This document shows positions 17,600-24,357 of a stretch of 44,470 nucleotides of DNA, piece after piece (position 1 is the stretch's first letter; each line of letters starts with the position of its first letter). The notes below the pieces were generated by a model. That model saw only the letters and a program-made list of their open reading frames with translations, did no database searches and had not been told where the DNA came from. This DNA is from Deltaproteobacteria bacterium (GTDB taxonomy: Bacteria > Bdellovibrionota_B > Oligoflexia > Oligoflexales > Bog-1112), in NCBI GenBank assembly GCA_947475005.1, contig CANJLI010000015.1:1-44470 (forward strand). Direction: 5' to 3'. The translations under genes and the position numbers were made by a program.

Positions 17600-18336
17600 G
17601 AACCACAGGTGTATCTCTGTTTTGTCTATTGTGGGTTGCGATCGCTTCCTTCCAATGCTCTCGAGACAAAATGGATCCTCAGGAGGAGATCCTAAATCTG
17701 CGTGCCATTGGGGTATCGGCAACGCCAACATTGGCTCCACTTTTGCAAGATATCACTTTCACTTTTTATGCATTGACACCCAAAGGGCAAACCGTCTCCT
17801 TTGCAACCTATACGGATTCACGTATGAGTCAACCTTTGCAACCCCCTGTGTTGCCCACTACTGAAGTTGTACTCTCGAAAGGGGCTTTGGATCTGCATCA
17901 GATTAGTGGGGCTTACTCTATGGACACACCCATTTCTGCTGCCGGTATTTCTGCAGATCCTGGGTATACGACACTCGACTATGGATTGGTACTCACTACG
18001 TCGGGAAAACGAGAACCTATTTTTGGCAGTGTGGTATTTTTTAATCCTTCTCATCCTGCATATGAGTGGCAAAATCATGGGGTCTCCATTACCAATCTGG
18101 AAGAAGGCCAGAGTGTTTCTGGGCAAGATCTGGAGTTGCAAGCAAAGATTACTGGACGAAATGCAGAAGACTATCGCATCGGGTGGTTCATCTCAAGCGG
18201 CACCATTGCCAACCGTCGAAGCCTTCTCACTACAAGTACGGATATGAAGTCAGGCGTACAAACCATTGTGGTTACTGCACGAGGGCGACTGAGCGGGAAG
18301 TTTGCGTATGCAATGATTGATGTAAATGTGAAGTAA
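17596..18336 (+). CDS. Lipoprotein translationally coupled to the TonB-dependent receptor
   Basis: The 246-residue protein starts in an ATGA overlap with the receptor gene, a hallmark of coupling. The signal ends in the lipobox ASFQC (Cys about 21). The mature part is beta-rich with two likely immunoglobulin-like or sandwich modules and ends ARGRLSGKFAYAMIDVNVK. No known family was recognised. As a surface or periplasmic lipoprotein encoded with a receptor, it may capture the ligand or cap the barrel. A hairpin repeat and a long inverted repeat follow its stop. Confidence 0.75.
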   Translation: MRTTGVSLFCLLWVAIASFQCSRDKMDPQEEILNLRAIGVSATPTLAPLLQDITFTFYALTPKGQTVSFATYTDSRMSQPLQPPVLPTTEVVLSKGALDLHQISGAYSMDTPISAAGISADPGYTTLDYGLVLTTSGKREPIFGSVVFFNPSHPAYEWQNHGVSITNLEEGQSVSGQDLELQAKITGRNAEDYRIGWFISSGTIANRRSLLTTSTDMKSGVQTIVVTARGRLSGKFAYAMIDVNVK

Positions 18337-18337
18337 T

Positions 18338-18377
18338 CGTCATCCCAAGGCTGCGTAGCAGCCGTATGGGATGACGG
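18338..18377. repeat. Single REP-like hairpin
   Basis: CGTCATCCCA pairs with TGGGATGACG around GGCTGC-GTA-GCAGCC. It is one unit of the family whose paired form occurs at 1495. It lies directly after the lipoprotein stop codon and may act as its terminator. Confidence 0.75.
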
Positions 18378-18391
18378 ACTAGCGTGTTATT

Positions 18392-18451
18392 GGGGACACC
18401 CCGTTGGAGTGTCCCCGAAGGGAATTGGGGACACTCCAACGGGGTGTCCCC
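18392..18451. repeat. 25-bp inverted repeat of the GGGGACAC family
   Basis: Perfect 25-bp arms (18392-18416 and 18427-18451) surround a 10-base spacer. Each arm begins GGGGACAC and ends GTGTCCCC, so it is itself nearly palindromic. The arms share their termini with the composite elements at 11279, 11534 and 28495. It separates two convergent genes, so it may terminate both. Confidence 0.8.
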
Positions 18452-18461
18452 TTTCCGGGTA

Positions 18462-18938
18462 TTAGGTTGTAGAAATTCCCCAAGCACCGCCGCCGCTGCC
18501 GCCCCATCCGCCTCTGCGCCATCCACCGCCATGTCCACCGCCGTGATGTCCACCACCGCCCCATCCGCCCCATCCGCCCCATCCACCACCGTGATGTCCA
18601 CCACCGTGATGTCCGCCGCCGTGATGTCCGCCACCGTGATGTCCGCCACCGTGATGTCCGCCACCGTGATGTCCGCCGCCGTGATGTCCGCCACCGTGAT
18701 GTCCACCATCGTGATGTCCGCCACCGTGATGTCCACCATCGTGATGTCCACCATCGTGATGTCCGCCACCGTGATGTCCGCCACCGTGTCTACCATCTAG
18801 ATTGAGGTTGAGGGCAGCAGACTCTCTTGCCGCATCACGAATGATTTCGTTTGGGGTGGGGATGGTTGCAGCTAATGCAAAAGAGCTGCAGCAAATCGTA
18901 GATGCCAGGAGGAAACGCCAATGACGATTCTGTCTCAC
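18462..18938 (-). CDS. Exported Gly/His-rich repeat protein (GGHHG repeats)
   Basis: The GTG start at 18938 is chosen because the paralogue at 19357 starts at the same point in an identical GTGGAGTCTTT-GTG context. A signal peptide (RFLLASTICCSSFALA) leads into a short acidic-helix motif (TPNEIIRDAARES) shared with the paralogue. About thirteen 5-residue HH[GD]GG units follow, then Trp/Gly-rich and WRRGG segments and the C-terminus ISTT. The His pairs suggest binding of Ni, Zn, Cu or Co; this is inference. It sits beside a TonB receptor locus, which would fit metal handling. An exported surface or matrix protein is the alternative. Confidence 0.75.
   Translation of the reverse strand: MRQNRHWRFLLASTICCSSFALAATIPTPNEIIRDAARESAALNLNLDGRHGGGHHGGGHHDGGHHDGGHHGGGHHDGGHHGGGHHGGGHHGGGHHGGGHHGGGHHGGGHHGGGHHGGGWGGWGGWGGGGHHGGGHGGGWRRGGWGGSGGGAWGISTT
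18588..18787. repeat. 15-bp tandem repeat inside the Gly/His-rich gene
   Basis: About thirteen units of GTGATGTCC[AG]CCACC or close variants (with ATC in place of ACC encoding Asp) lie head to tail. Such in-frame minisatellites change length easily by slippage, so the number of His pairs probably varies between strains. Confidence 0.85.
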
Positions 18939-19075
18939 AAAGACTCCACAAAAATAAATGAAAAGATTTCTTACTATATTTGTATGGAATGTGTTTAAAG
19001 GAGACAAGTTATTTTTTAGAGCGAGTGAGGGCAGCTTCTAAAAAAAAGGGAGCTCCGAGGCTCCCTGTAGGCAAC

Positions 19076-19357
19076 TCAGGTTGTAAAGATCCACCAGCCT
19101 CTTCGAGGTCCACCGTGTCCCCAACCACCACGGCGCCAGCCGCCGTGTCCCCAACCACCATGGCGTCCCCAACCACCACCGTGCCCACCTGGACGGAAGT
19201 TAAACTCTTCATTCATTCCGCGAACAGACTCGCGGGCTGCATTGCGAATCACTTCATCTGGAGTGGGTTGGGTAACGGGTGATGCTGCAAATGCAAAAGA
19301 GCTGCAGCAAACAACAGTAGATGCCAGGAGGAAACGCCAGGGACGATTCTTTCTCAC
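19076..19357 (-). CDS. Exported Gly-rich paralogue of the Gly/His-rich protein
   Basis: The 93-residue protein starts at GTG with GGAG just upstream. It shares with its neighbour the signal peptide (RFLLASTVVCCSSFAFA), the TPDEVIRNAARES helix and the terminal TT (IFTT against ISTT). Between these it has a short Gly/Trp/Arg/His core (GGWGRHGGWGHGGWRRGG) but no HH repeats. Conserved ends around a variable core resemble a family of small exported structural or metal-binding proteins. RiPP-like precursors were considered, but no maturation enzyme is nearby. The two genes arose by tandem duplication. Confidence 0.72.
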   Translation of the reverse strand: MRKNRPWRFLLASTVVCCSSFAFAASPVTQPTPDEVIRNAARESVRGMNEEFNFRPGGHGGGWGRHGGWGHGGWRRGGWGHGGPRRGWWIFTT

Positions 19358-19460
19358 AAAGACTCCACAAAAAAAGATAATGAAAATATGTTCTTATCTC
19401 TATTTGTATGGAATGTTTTTTAAGGTAGCAAGCTATTTTTTTAGAAGTTTTTTCTATGGC

Positions 19461-21125
19461 CTACTGCAAGTCAACCCGAAGAATTTTTCCACCCAATCGC
19501 GTTTCGATTTCTCGGGTAAAAGGATGGGTGCGCGCTTGATGTTCAACCTCTGTGCGGAACTGAGCTTGCTCTTTTTCTTTTTGATGGAGCAAGGAGTCAC
19601 TTGGCGGTTCTGATGCGGTATGCAAAGAGGCAGTGAAGGTGCCCATAAAACGAAAAAGCTCTCGGAACTGGTCTTCGATTTTCTTTTGGGTTTCCTTTTG
19701 CAACAAAGCGCCAGCAATCATACTGGTTGGATCTACTGCAACGGAGATCTTCGTTGGAGAGTATTCCAACACGTAGACTTCTTCTAGCTTGCGAGCTTGA
19801 AGCGGTTGATACTTTTTCCATGCCTCGATCAGTATTTGCCATGTAGAAGGAAATGTACCGGGTGCATGGGGGCGGCTCACAACAGGAGGCGCAGTTACAG
19901 GTTCAACTGCAGGAGAGGGCGGAACAACTGTATTCACCACAGGCGCTGTTCGAGGTAACGGTGCAGCTGCAACCGGTTCCGTGGAGGCAACGGGGGATTC
20001 TAAGAGAGTTTCAATGGACGGAAAGCCTGGGTCGAGGCACCATTCAAGGCAGTAGTTTTCCACCACGTAGCGGTCCATTTCGGATCCGTCGAGTTCTTCT
20101 CGGCATTTCATAAACGTACGAAACAAGCGGTTCACTTCAAAAGGTGCAGCTTTCGCACTCCAACTTTGCAGGTACTGTAGCTCCTGCTCGTTGCACATTA
20201 ACTGTCGTAGCAGTTCAGCTGTGGAAACCCCGGAGAGATGTTGCAAGAGCGATGCATTTCGAATTTGACGCAGCAATTCCTCAATGACATTGGTGTAGGC
20301 ATCTGTGGTGGCATCCAACTTTTGCAAAATCTCAATACAAGCACGCCCATTTTTTTCTTGCAGGGCTTGCAAGATCGAAAAGTAGAATTGCAGGGATACA
20401 TGGGGCAGAAGTTCAGCTACTGCGGCACGGGTGATGGTGCCATCTCCCAAGGCGATGGTTTGATCGAGAAGTGTTAAAGCATCTCGCAAAGAGCCTCGTC
20501 CTCCTCGTGCAATATCAAACACGCTGTCGGTGTCGTAGGGAATATTTTCTTGTTGCAAGATGGACTGCAACCGCTGGCTCATGGTGGCAGTATCGATTTT
20601 CTTGAGATGAAAAATTTGGCAGCGCCCAAGTACCGTATCTGGAATTTTGCTCAGCTCAGTCGTTGCGAAAATAAAGACGACATGAGGCGGAGGTTCTTCT
20701 AGGGATTTGAGCAATGCATTAAAAGCGCTCACGGAAAGCATGTGCACTTCGTCGAGAATATAGATTTTAAAAGCAGAGCGCTGGGGAACATAGTGCAAGG
20801 TTTCTTGCAGTCGACGCACTTCGTCGACTCCGTTGTTCGAGGCCCCGTCGATTTCCACCACGTCTTCGTGAGAGCCCCGAGCGATCATCCGACAGCTTTC
20901 GCAGGTGGAGCACGGAGTCGGCGTTGGTCCTTTTTCACAATTGAGGGCTTTGGCATAGAGACGTGCGAAGGTGGTTTTGCCCACCCCGCGAATGCCAGAT
21001 AAAATTAATGCATGGGGTTCGCGTTGTAGTTGGATGGCGCGAGTTAATATTTCAGTGGTGGTTTCTTGTCCCACCAGCTCCGCAAAAGTCTGGGGTCTGT
21101 ATTTTCGGGCGAGTGGTTGATACAT
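19461..21125 (-). CDS. dnaX: DNA polymerase III subunit gamma/tau
   Basis: The 554-residue protein carries the clamp-loader AAA+ ATPase: Walker A in GIRGVGKTT (about 44-52), a four-cysteine zinc module (CEKGPTPTPCSTCESC), Walker B ILDEVHML and the sensor region ATTELSKIPDTVLGRCQ. A Pro/Val-rich hinge (about 385-430) leads to a tau-type C-terminal domain that would contact the polymerase. It loads the sliding clamp and couples the replisome. AGAGGAAG precedes the ATG. The SRP RNA gene lies upstream in the same direction, a common bacterial arrangement, now separated by a foldback element. Confidence 0.95.
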   Translation of the reverse strand: MYQPLARKYRPQTFAELVGQETTTEILTRAIQLQREPHALILSGIRGVGKTTFARLYAKALNCEKGPTPTPCSTCESCRMIARGSHEDVVEIDGASNNGVDEVRRLQETLHYVPQRSAFKIYILDEVHMLSVSAFNALLKSLEEPPPHVVFIFATTELSKIPDTVLGRCQIFHLKKIDTATMSQRLQSILQQENIPYDTDSVFDIARGGRGSLRDALTLLDQTIALGDGTITRAAVAELLPHVSLQFYFSILQALQEKNGRACIEILQKLDATTDAYTNVIEELLRQIRNASLLQHLSGVSTAELLRQLMCNEQELQYLQSWSAKAAPFEVNRLFRTFMKCREELDGSEMDRYVVENYCLEWCLDPGFPSIETLLESPVASTEPVAAAPLPRTAPVVNTVVPPSPAVEPVTAPPVVSRPHAPGTFPSTWQILIEAWKKYQPLQARKLEEVYVLEYSPTKISVAVDPTSMIAGALLQKETQKKIEDQFRELFRFMGTFTASLHTASEPPSDSLLHQKEKEQAQFRTEVEHQARTHPFTREIETRLGGKILRVDLQ

Positions 21126-21145
21126 TTTCTTCCTCTCTCCATGAT

Positions 21146-21333
21146 AGAAGTTGTTCGAAGACTTCAGCTGCTAGGCGCCAAGGAGCGAGGACCGGAGTTT
21201 ACTTTGATGGTAAATGAGGACCGTCGCGAAGTCGAAATCACAATGCCGCAAGGCTGCAGTGATTTCGTAGGGAAGGATCCACTGGATCCTTCCCGTCTGA
21301 GCAGAACGCAGATGGGGTCTTCGAACAACTTCT
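21146..21333. mobile_element. Foldback element copy 2, reverse orientation
   Basis: This 188-bp sequence carries the reverse complement of the core found at 13051-13251. Its terminal arms (21146-21162 and 21317-21333) are perfect 17-bp inverted repeats AGAAGTTGTTCGAAGAC. They differ from the arms of copy 1 at several positions, on both sides alike. It is inserted between the SRP RNA gene and dnaX. Confidence 0.85.
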
Positions 21334-21371
21334 GGCAGAAAAAACAAAAGCGCATGATGATAGACAAAGTC

Positions 21372-21484
21372 ACCAGGCACCTGATGTATCCACTACCGTT
21401 GCTGCCTTCCGACCCTGGCGGAATTTGCGGGACATCATCACCTAGGCTCTGCCTACCACCATACGCTCCTGCACATGATCTCCC
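21372..21484 (-). ncRNA. ffs: Signal recognition particle RNA (small, 4.5S type)
   Basis: On the minus strand the diagnostic domain IV hairpin is present: GCCAGG, then GTCGGAAG, then GCAGCAACGG, matching the SRP core in which Ffh binds the asymmetric loop and the GGAA-type tetraloop. The flanks pair (GATGTCC with GGATACATC, AGGC with GCCT), giving one long rod. It targets ribosomes making membrane proteins. The ends are approximate. A possible promoter upstream has TTTTCA and TATACG separated by 17 bases (about 21488-21516). Confidence 0.85.
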
Positions 21485-21723
21485 AACCGTATAGCGCAGA
21501 ATGTATAATATGAAAAGAGGAAAAAGAAGCTGTGACGCAGCTGGGCTCTCCGAGCAGCTTCTGTGGGCCTTAGTCAGCATAAGTCGCCGATCTCGCTGTT
21601 GCATTGGTTTGTACTTCTACTTGGCTAGGTCCTTTTTACAAGGCAAAAATAGGGAGCTATTTGAAGACCCCAGCTGCATTACAGCTTCTAAGGGTTTGAA
21701 TTCGTTTTTGATAAGGCGTTAAA

Positions 21724-22935
21724 ATGAAAGTGGAAGTTCGCGTTCCCGCTGTGGGAGAGTCGGTGCAAGAGGGGATGATCGAGTCCTGGCACAAATCGGA
21801 GGGGGCCACCGTCGTTGCGGATGAGGTGCTGTTGGCATTAGAAACCGACAAAGCCACCATGGAAATCCCCTCCCCTGCCTCGGGAATTCTACATATTGCG
21901 GTACAAGCGGGTACTGTGGTGAAAGTCGGTCAGGTGCTGGCAACCATCGATACCGCCGCAGCCACCCAGGGAGCCCCAGCCCCCAAAGTTGCCGTAGCAG
22001 CCGCAGCTGCCGTGTCTTCGCCAGCTCCACAGGGATTGGAACCGGGCCCTGCGGTGCGCAGAGTAGCCGCCGAGCATCAGTTGGATCTATCCAACATAGC
22101 GGGATCGGGTAAAGGGGGGCGCGTTACCAAGGCAGATGCCATGGCGGCAGTTTCTTCGCCGCCTCCAGCGACAACGCAGAGCTCTTCCATAGTCCCGCCG
22201 GATGCAGCGCCTGTTTTTGGCGGGAAACGCTCGCGTATTGAAGAGCGAAAACCCATGACCATGTTGCGGCGCCGTATCGCAGAGCGCTTGATCCATGCCC
22301 AGCAAACTGCGGCCATTCTCACCACTTTTAACGAAGTGGATATGACCCAGATTCTAGCCTTAAGAAAAAATTACCAAGACCTCTTCCAAAAAACCTACGG
22401 TCTCAAGCTTGGGTTCATGGGATTTTTTGTAAAGGCGAGTGTCATCGCACTAAAAGCCGTACCTGCGGTGAATGCCTACATCGAGGGCAATGATCTTTGC
22501 TACCACAACTACTGCGACATCGGGGTTGCAGTTTCCACAGAAAAAGGCTTGATGGTCCCCATCTTGCGTGATGTGGATCTCAAATCCATTGCTCAAATCG
22601 AGCAAGATATTGCAGCTTTTGCGGTGAAGGCCCGAGACAACAAGATTTCACTGGACGATTTAACCGGAGGTACTTTTACGATTTCCAACGGGGGTGTCTT
22701 TGGCTCTCTGCTTTCTACCCCGATACTCAATCCTCCGCAGAGTGCCATCCTCGGGATGCATAAAACCCAGCTGCGCCCCATGGTGATGCCCGATGGAAAA
22801 ATTGAGGCACGTCCCATGATGTATGTGGCCCTGTCCTATGACCATCGCATCATCGATGGTAAGGAAGCCGTTGGGTTTTTAATCAAAATCAAAGAAGCGC
22901 TGGAAGATCCAGCCCGCTTGGTGTTGGAGATATAA
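21724..22935 (+). CDS. sucB: 2-oxoglutarate dehydrogenase E2 (dihydrolipoamide succinyltransferase)
   Basis: The 403-residue protein has an N-terminal lipoyl domain with the lipoylated Lys43 in ETDKATMEI, an Ala/Pro linker, a peripheral-subunit-binding domain (about 115-145, [19 protein letters not shown]), and the acyltransferase domain with the catalytic YDHRIIDG near the C-terminus. It transfers succinyl groups to CoA at the core of the TCA-cycle complex. The GDP-type binding domain and the following E1o gene favour 2-oxoglutarate over pyruvate. It is the first gene of the operon, followed after one base by lpd. Confidence 0.93.
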   Translation: MKVEVRVPAVGESVQEGMIESWHKSEGATVVADEVLLALETDKATMEIPSPASGILHIAVQAGTVVKVGQVLATIDTAAATQGAPAPKVAVAAAAAVSSPAPQGLEPGPAVRRVAAEHQLDLSNIAGSGKGGRVTKADAMAAVSSPPPATTQSSSIVPPDAAPVFGGKRSRIEERKPMTMLRRRIAERLIHAQQTAAILTTFNEVDMTQILALRKNYQDLFQKTYGLKLGFMGFFVKASVIALKAVPAVNAYIEGNDLCYHNYCDIGVAVSTEKGLMVPILRDVDLKSIAQIEQDIAAFAVKARDNKISLDDLTGGTFTISNGGVFGSLLSTPILNPPQSAILGMHKTQLRPMVMPDGKIEARPMMYVALSYDHRIIDGKEAVGFLIKIKEALEDPARLVLEI

Positions 22936-22936
22936 G

Positions 22937-24340
22937 GTGAGTGAAAAACAATATGACCTCCTAGTGATTGGGGGCGGCCCTGGTGGGTACGTTGCAGCCA
23001 TTCGTGCAGCCCAATTGGGACTTAAAACCGCTTGTATCGAAATGGCTCCTGCCTTAGGTGGTACGTGTCTCAATGTGGGATGCATTCCCTCGAAGGCACT
23101 CTTGGAGTCGAGCCATCATTTTTGGCATGCTCAGCATGATTTTGAGGCACATGGCATCACCTGTAGTGAGGTAAAGCTTGATCTGAAAAAAATGCTTCAG
23201 CGAAAAGACGAAGTCGTGCAAGGCATGACCGGGGGCATTTCGTTTCTTTTTCAAAAAAACAAGGTGGAGTGGATTCGAGGGACCGGTTCTTTGGTGCAAG
23301 CAGGTGTTGTAGAAGTGCAACCGGCTTCAGGGGATCGCGTTCGCTACCAAGCTCGCAATATTCTTATTGCTACAGGCAGTCGTCCCATCGAGATTCCCAT
23401 CGCGCGTTTTGATCATACCCACATCGTAGATTCCACTGATGCGTTACAGTTCGAGAAAATTCCTGAACACCTCATCGTGATCGGTGGAGGTGTGATCGGG
23501 TTGGAACTGGGAAGCGTATGGAGACGCCTCGGAGCCAAGGTTACGGTGGTGGAAGCCTTAGATGGAATTTTGGGTGCAACGGATACACAGACCGCTTCGT
23601 TCTTGCAGAAACAGTTGATCAAACAGGGCATCACCTTTCACATGGCCACCAAGTTGGAAGAGGCCGTGGTCAAGGGAAAGAAAGTGCGAGCTCGGTGCAA
23701 GACGACAACGGAAACCCTCGAGTTGGAGGGGGATAAACTTTTGGTTGCAGTGGGGCGTCGTGCATATACCCAGGGACTCAATTTGGAGAAAGTGGGCATT
23801 GCGGTGGACAGCGCAGGACGCATTCCCGTGGATACTCATTTTGCTACCTCTGTCCCAGGTATTTTTGCCATCGGAGATGTGATTGCAGGGCCTATGTTGG
23901 CACACAAGGCAGAAGAAGAAGGCGTTGCGGCAGCAGAGCTTATTGCGGGGAAAAAAGGTCATGTGAACTACGAGGCTGTGCCAAGTGTCGTCTACACCTG
24001 GCCCGAAGTGGCAACGGTAGGTAAGAGTGAAGAGCAGCTGAAGAAAGAAGGCATTCCCTACCGAGCTGGCAAGTTTTACTTCAAAGCCAATGGTCGTGCT
24101 AAGGCCATGGGAGATGCAGAAGGGGTTGCCAAATTGCTGGCACACAAAGACACCGATCGCTTACTGGGTGCTCACTTGGTGGGGCCTTTGGCTTCCGAGA
24201 TGATTGCCGAGATTGCCCTGGCTTTCGAGTTCGGGGCCAGTGCGGAGGATGTGGCCCGTGCGGTGCATGCCCATCCCACCCTTGCAGAGATTTGGAAAGA
24301 AGCGGCTTTGGCCGTGGATCAGCGGAGTTTGCATAGTTAG
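22937..24340 (+). CDS. lpdA: Dihydrolipoamide dehydrogenase (E3)
   Basis: The 467-residue flavoprotein starts at GTG one base after the sucB stop. It shows the FAD site GGGPGGYVAA, the redox disulfide C44/C49 in GGTCLNVGCIPSK, the NAD site VIGGGVIGLELGSVW, and the C-terminal interface HAHPTLAEIWKEA with the catalytic His. It re-oxidises dihydrolipoamide on E2 and reduces NAD. Placement between the E2 and E1 genes suggests dedication to this complex. Length and motifs are normal for the family. Confidence 0.95.
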   Translation: MSEKQYDLLVIGGGPGGYVAAIRAAQLGLKTACIEMAPALGGTCLNVGCIPSKALLESSHHFWHAQHDFEAHGITCSEVKLDLKKMLQRKDEVVQGMTGGISFLFQKNKVEWIRGTGSLVQAGVVEVQPASGDRVRYQARNILIATGSRPIEIPIARFDHTHIVDSTDALQFEKIPEHLIVIGGGVIGLELGSVWRRLGAKVTVVEALDGILGATDTQTASFLQKQLIKQGITFHMATKLEEAVVKGKKVRARCKTTTETLELEGDKLLVAVGRRAYTQGLNLEKVGIAVDSAGRIPVDTHFATSVPGIFAIGDVIAGPMLAHKAEEEGVAAAELIAGKKGHVNYEAVPSVVYTWPEVATVGKSEEQLKKEGIPYRAGKFYFKANGRAKAMGDAEGVAKLLAHKDTDRLLGAHLVGPLASEMIAEIALAFEFGASAEDVARAVHAHPTLAEIWKEAALAVDQRSLHS

Positions 24341-24357
24341 GTACAAGGAAATCGGAC

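Noticed and set aside
18272..18800. Antisense frames of the Gly/His repeat (VDITVADI and VMSATVMS repeats)
   Set aside because: They are translations of the 15-bp repeat in other frames; the sense frame has a signal peptide and a paralogue.
20346..20356. A-rich slippery site in dnaX that might make a short gamma form
   Set aside because: It lies near residue 257, inside the ATPase region and far before the usual gamma/tau boundary; no supporting stem was seen.
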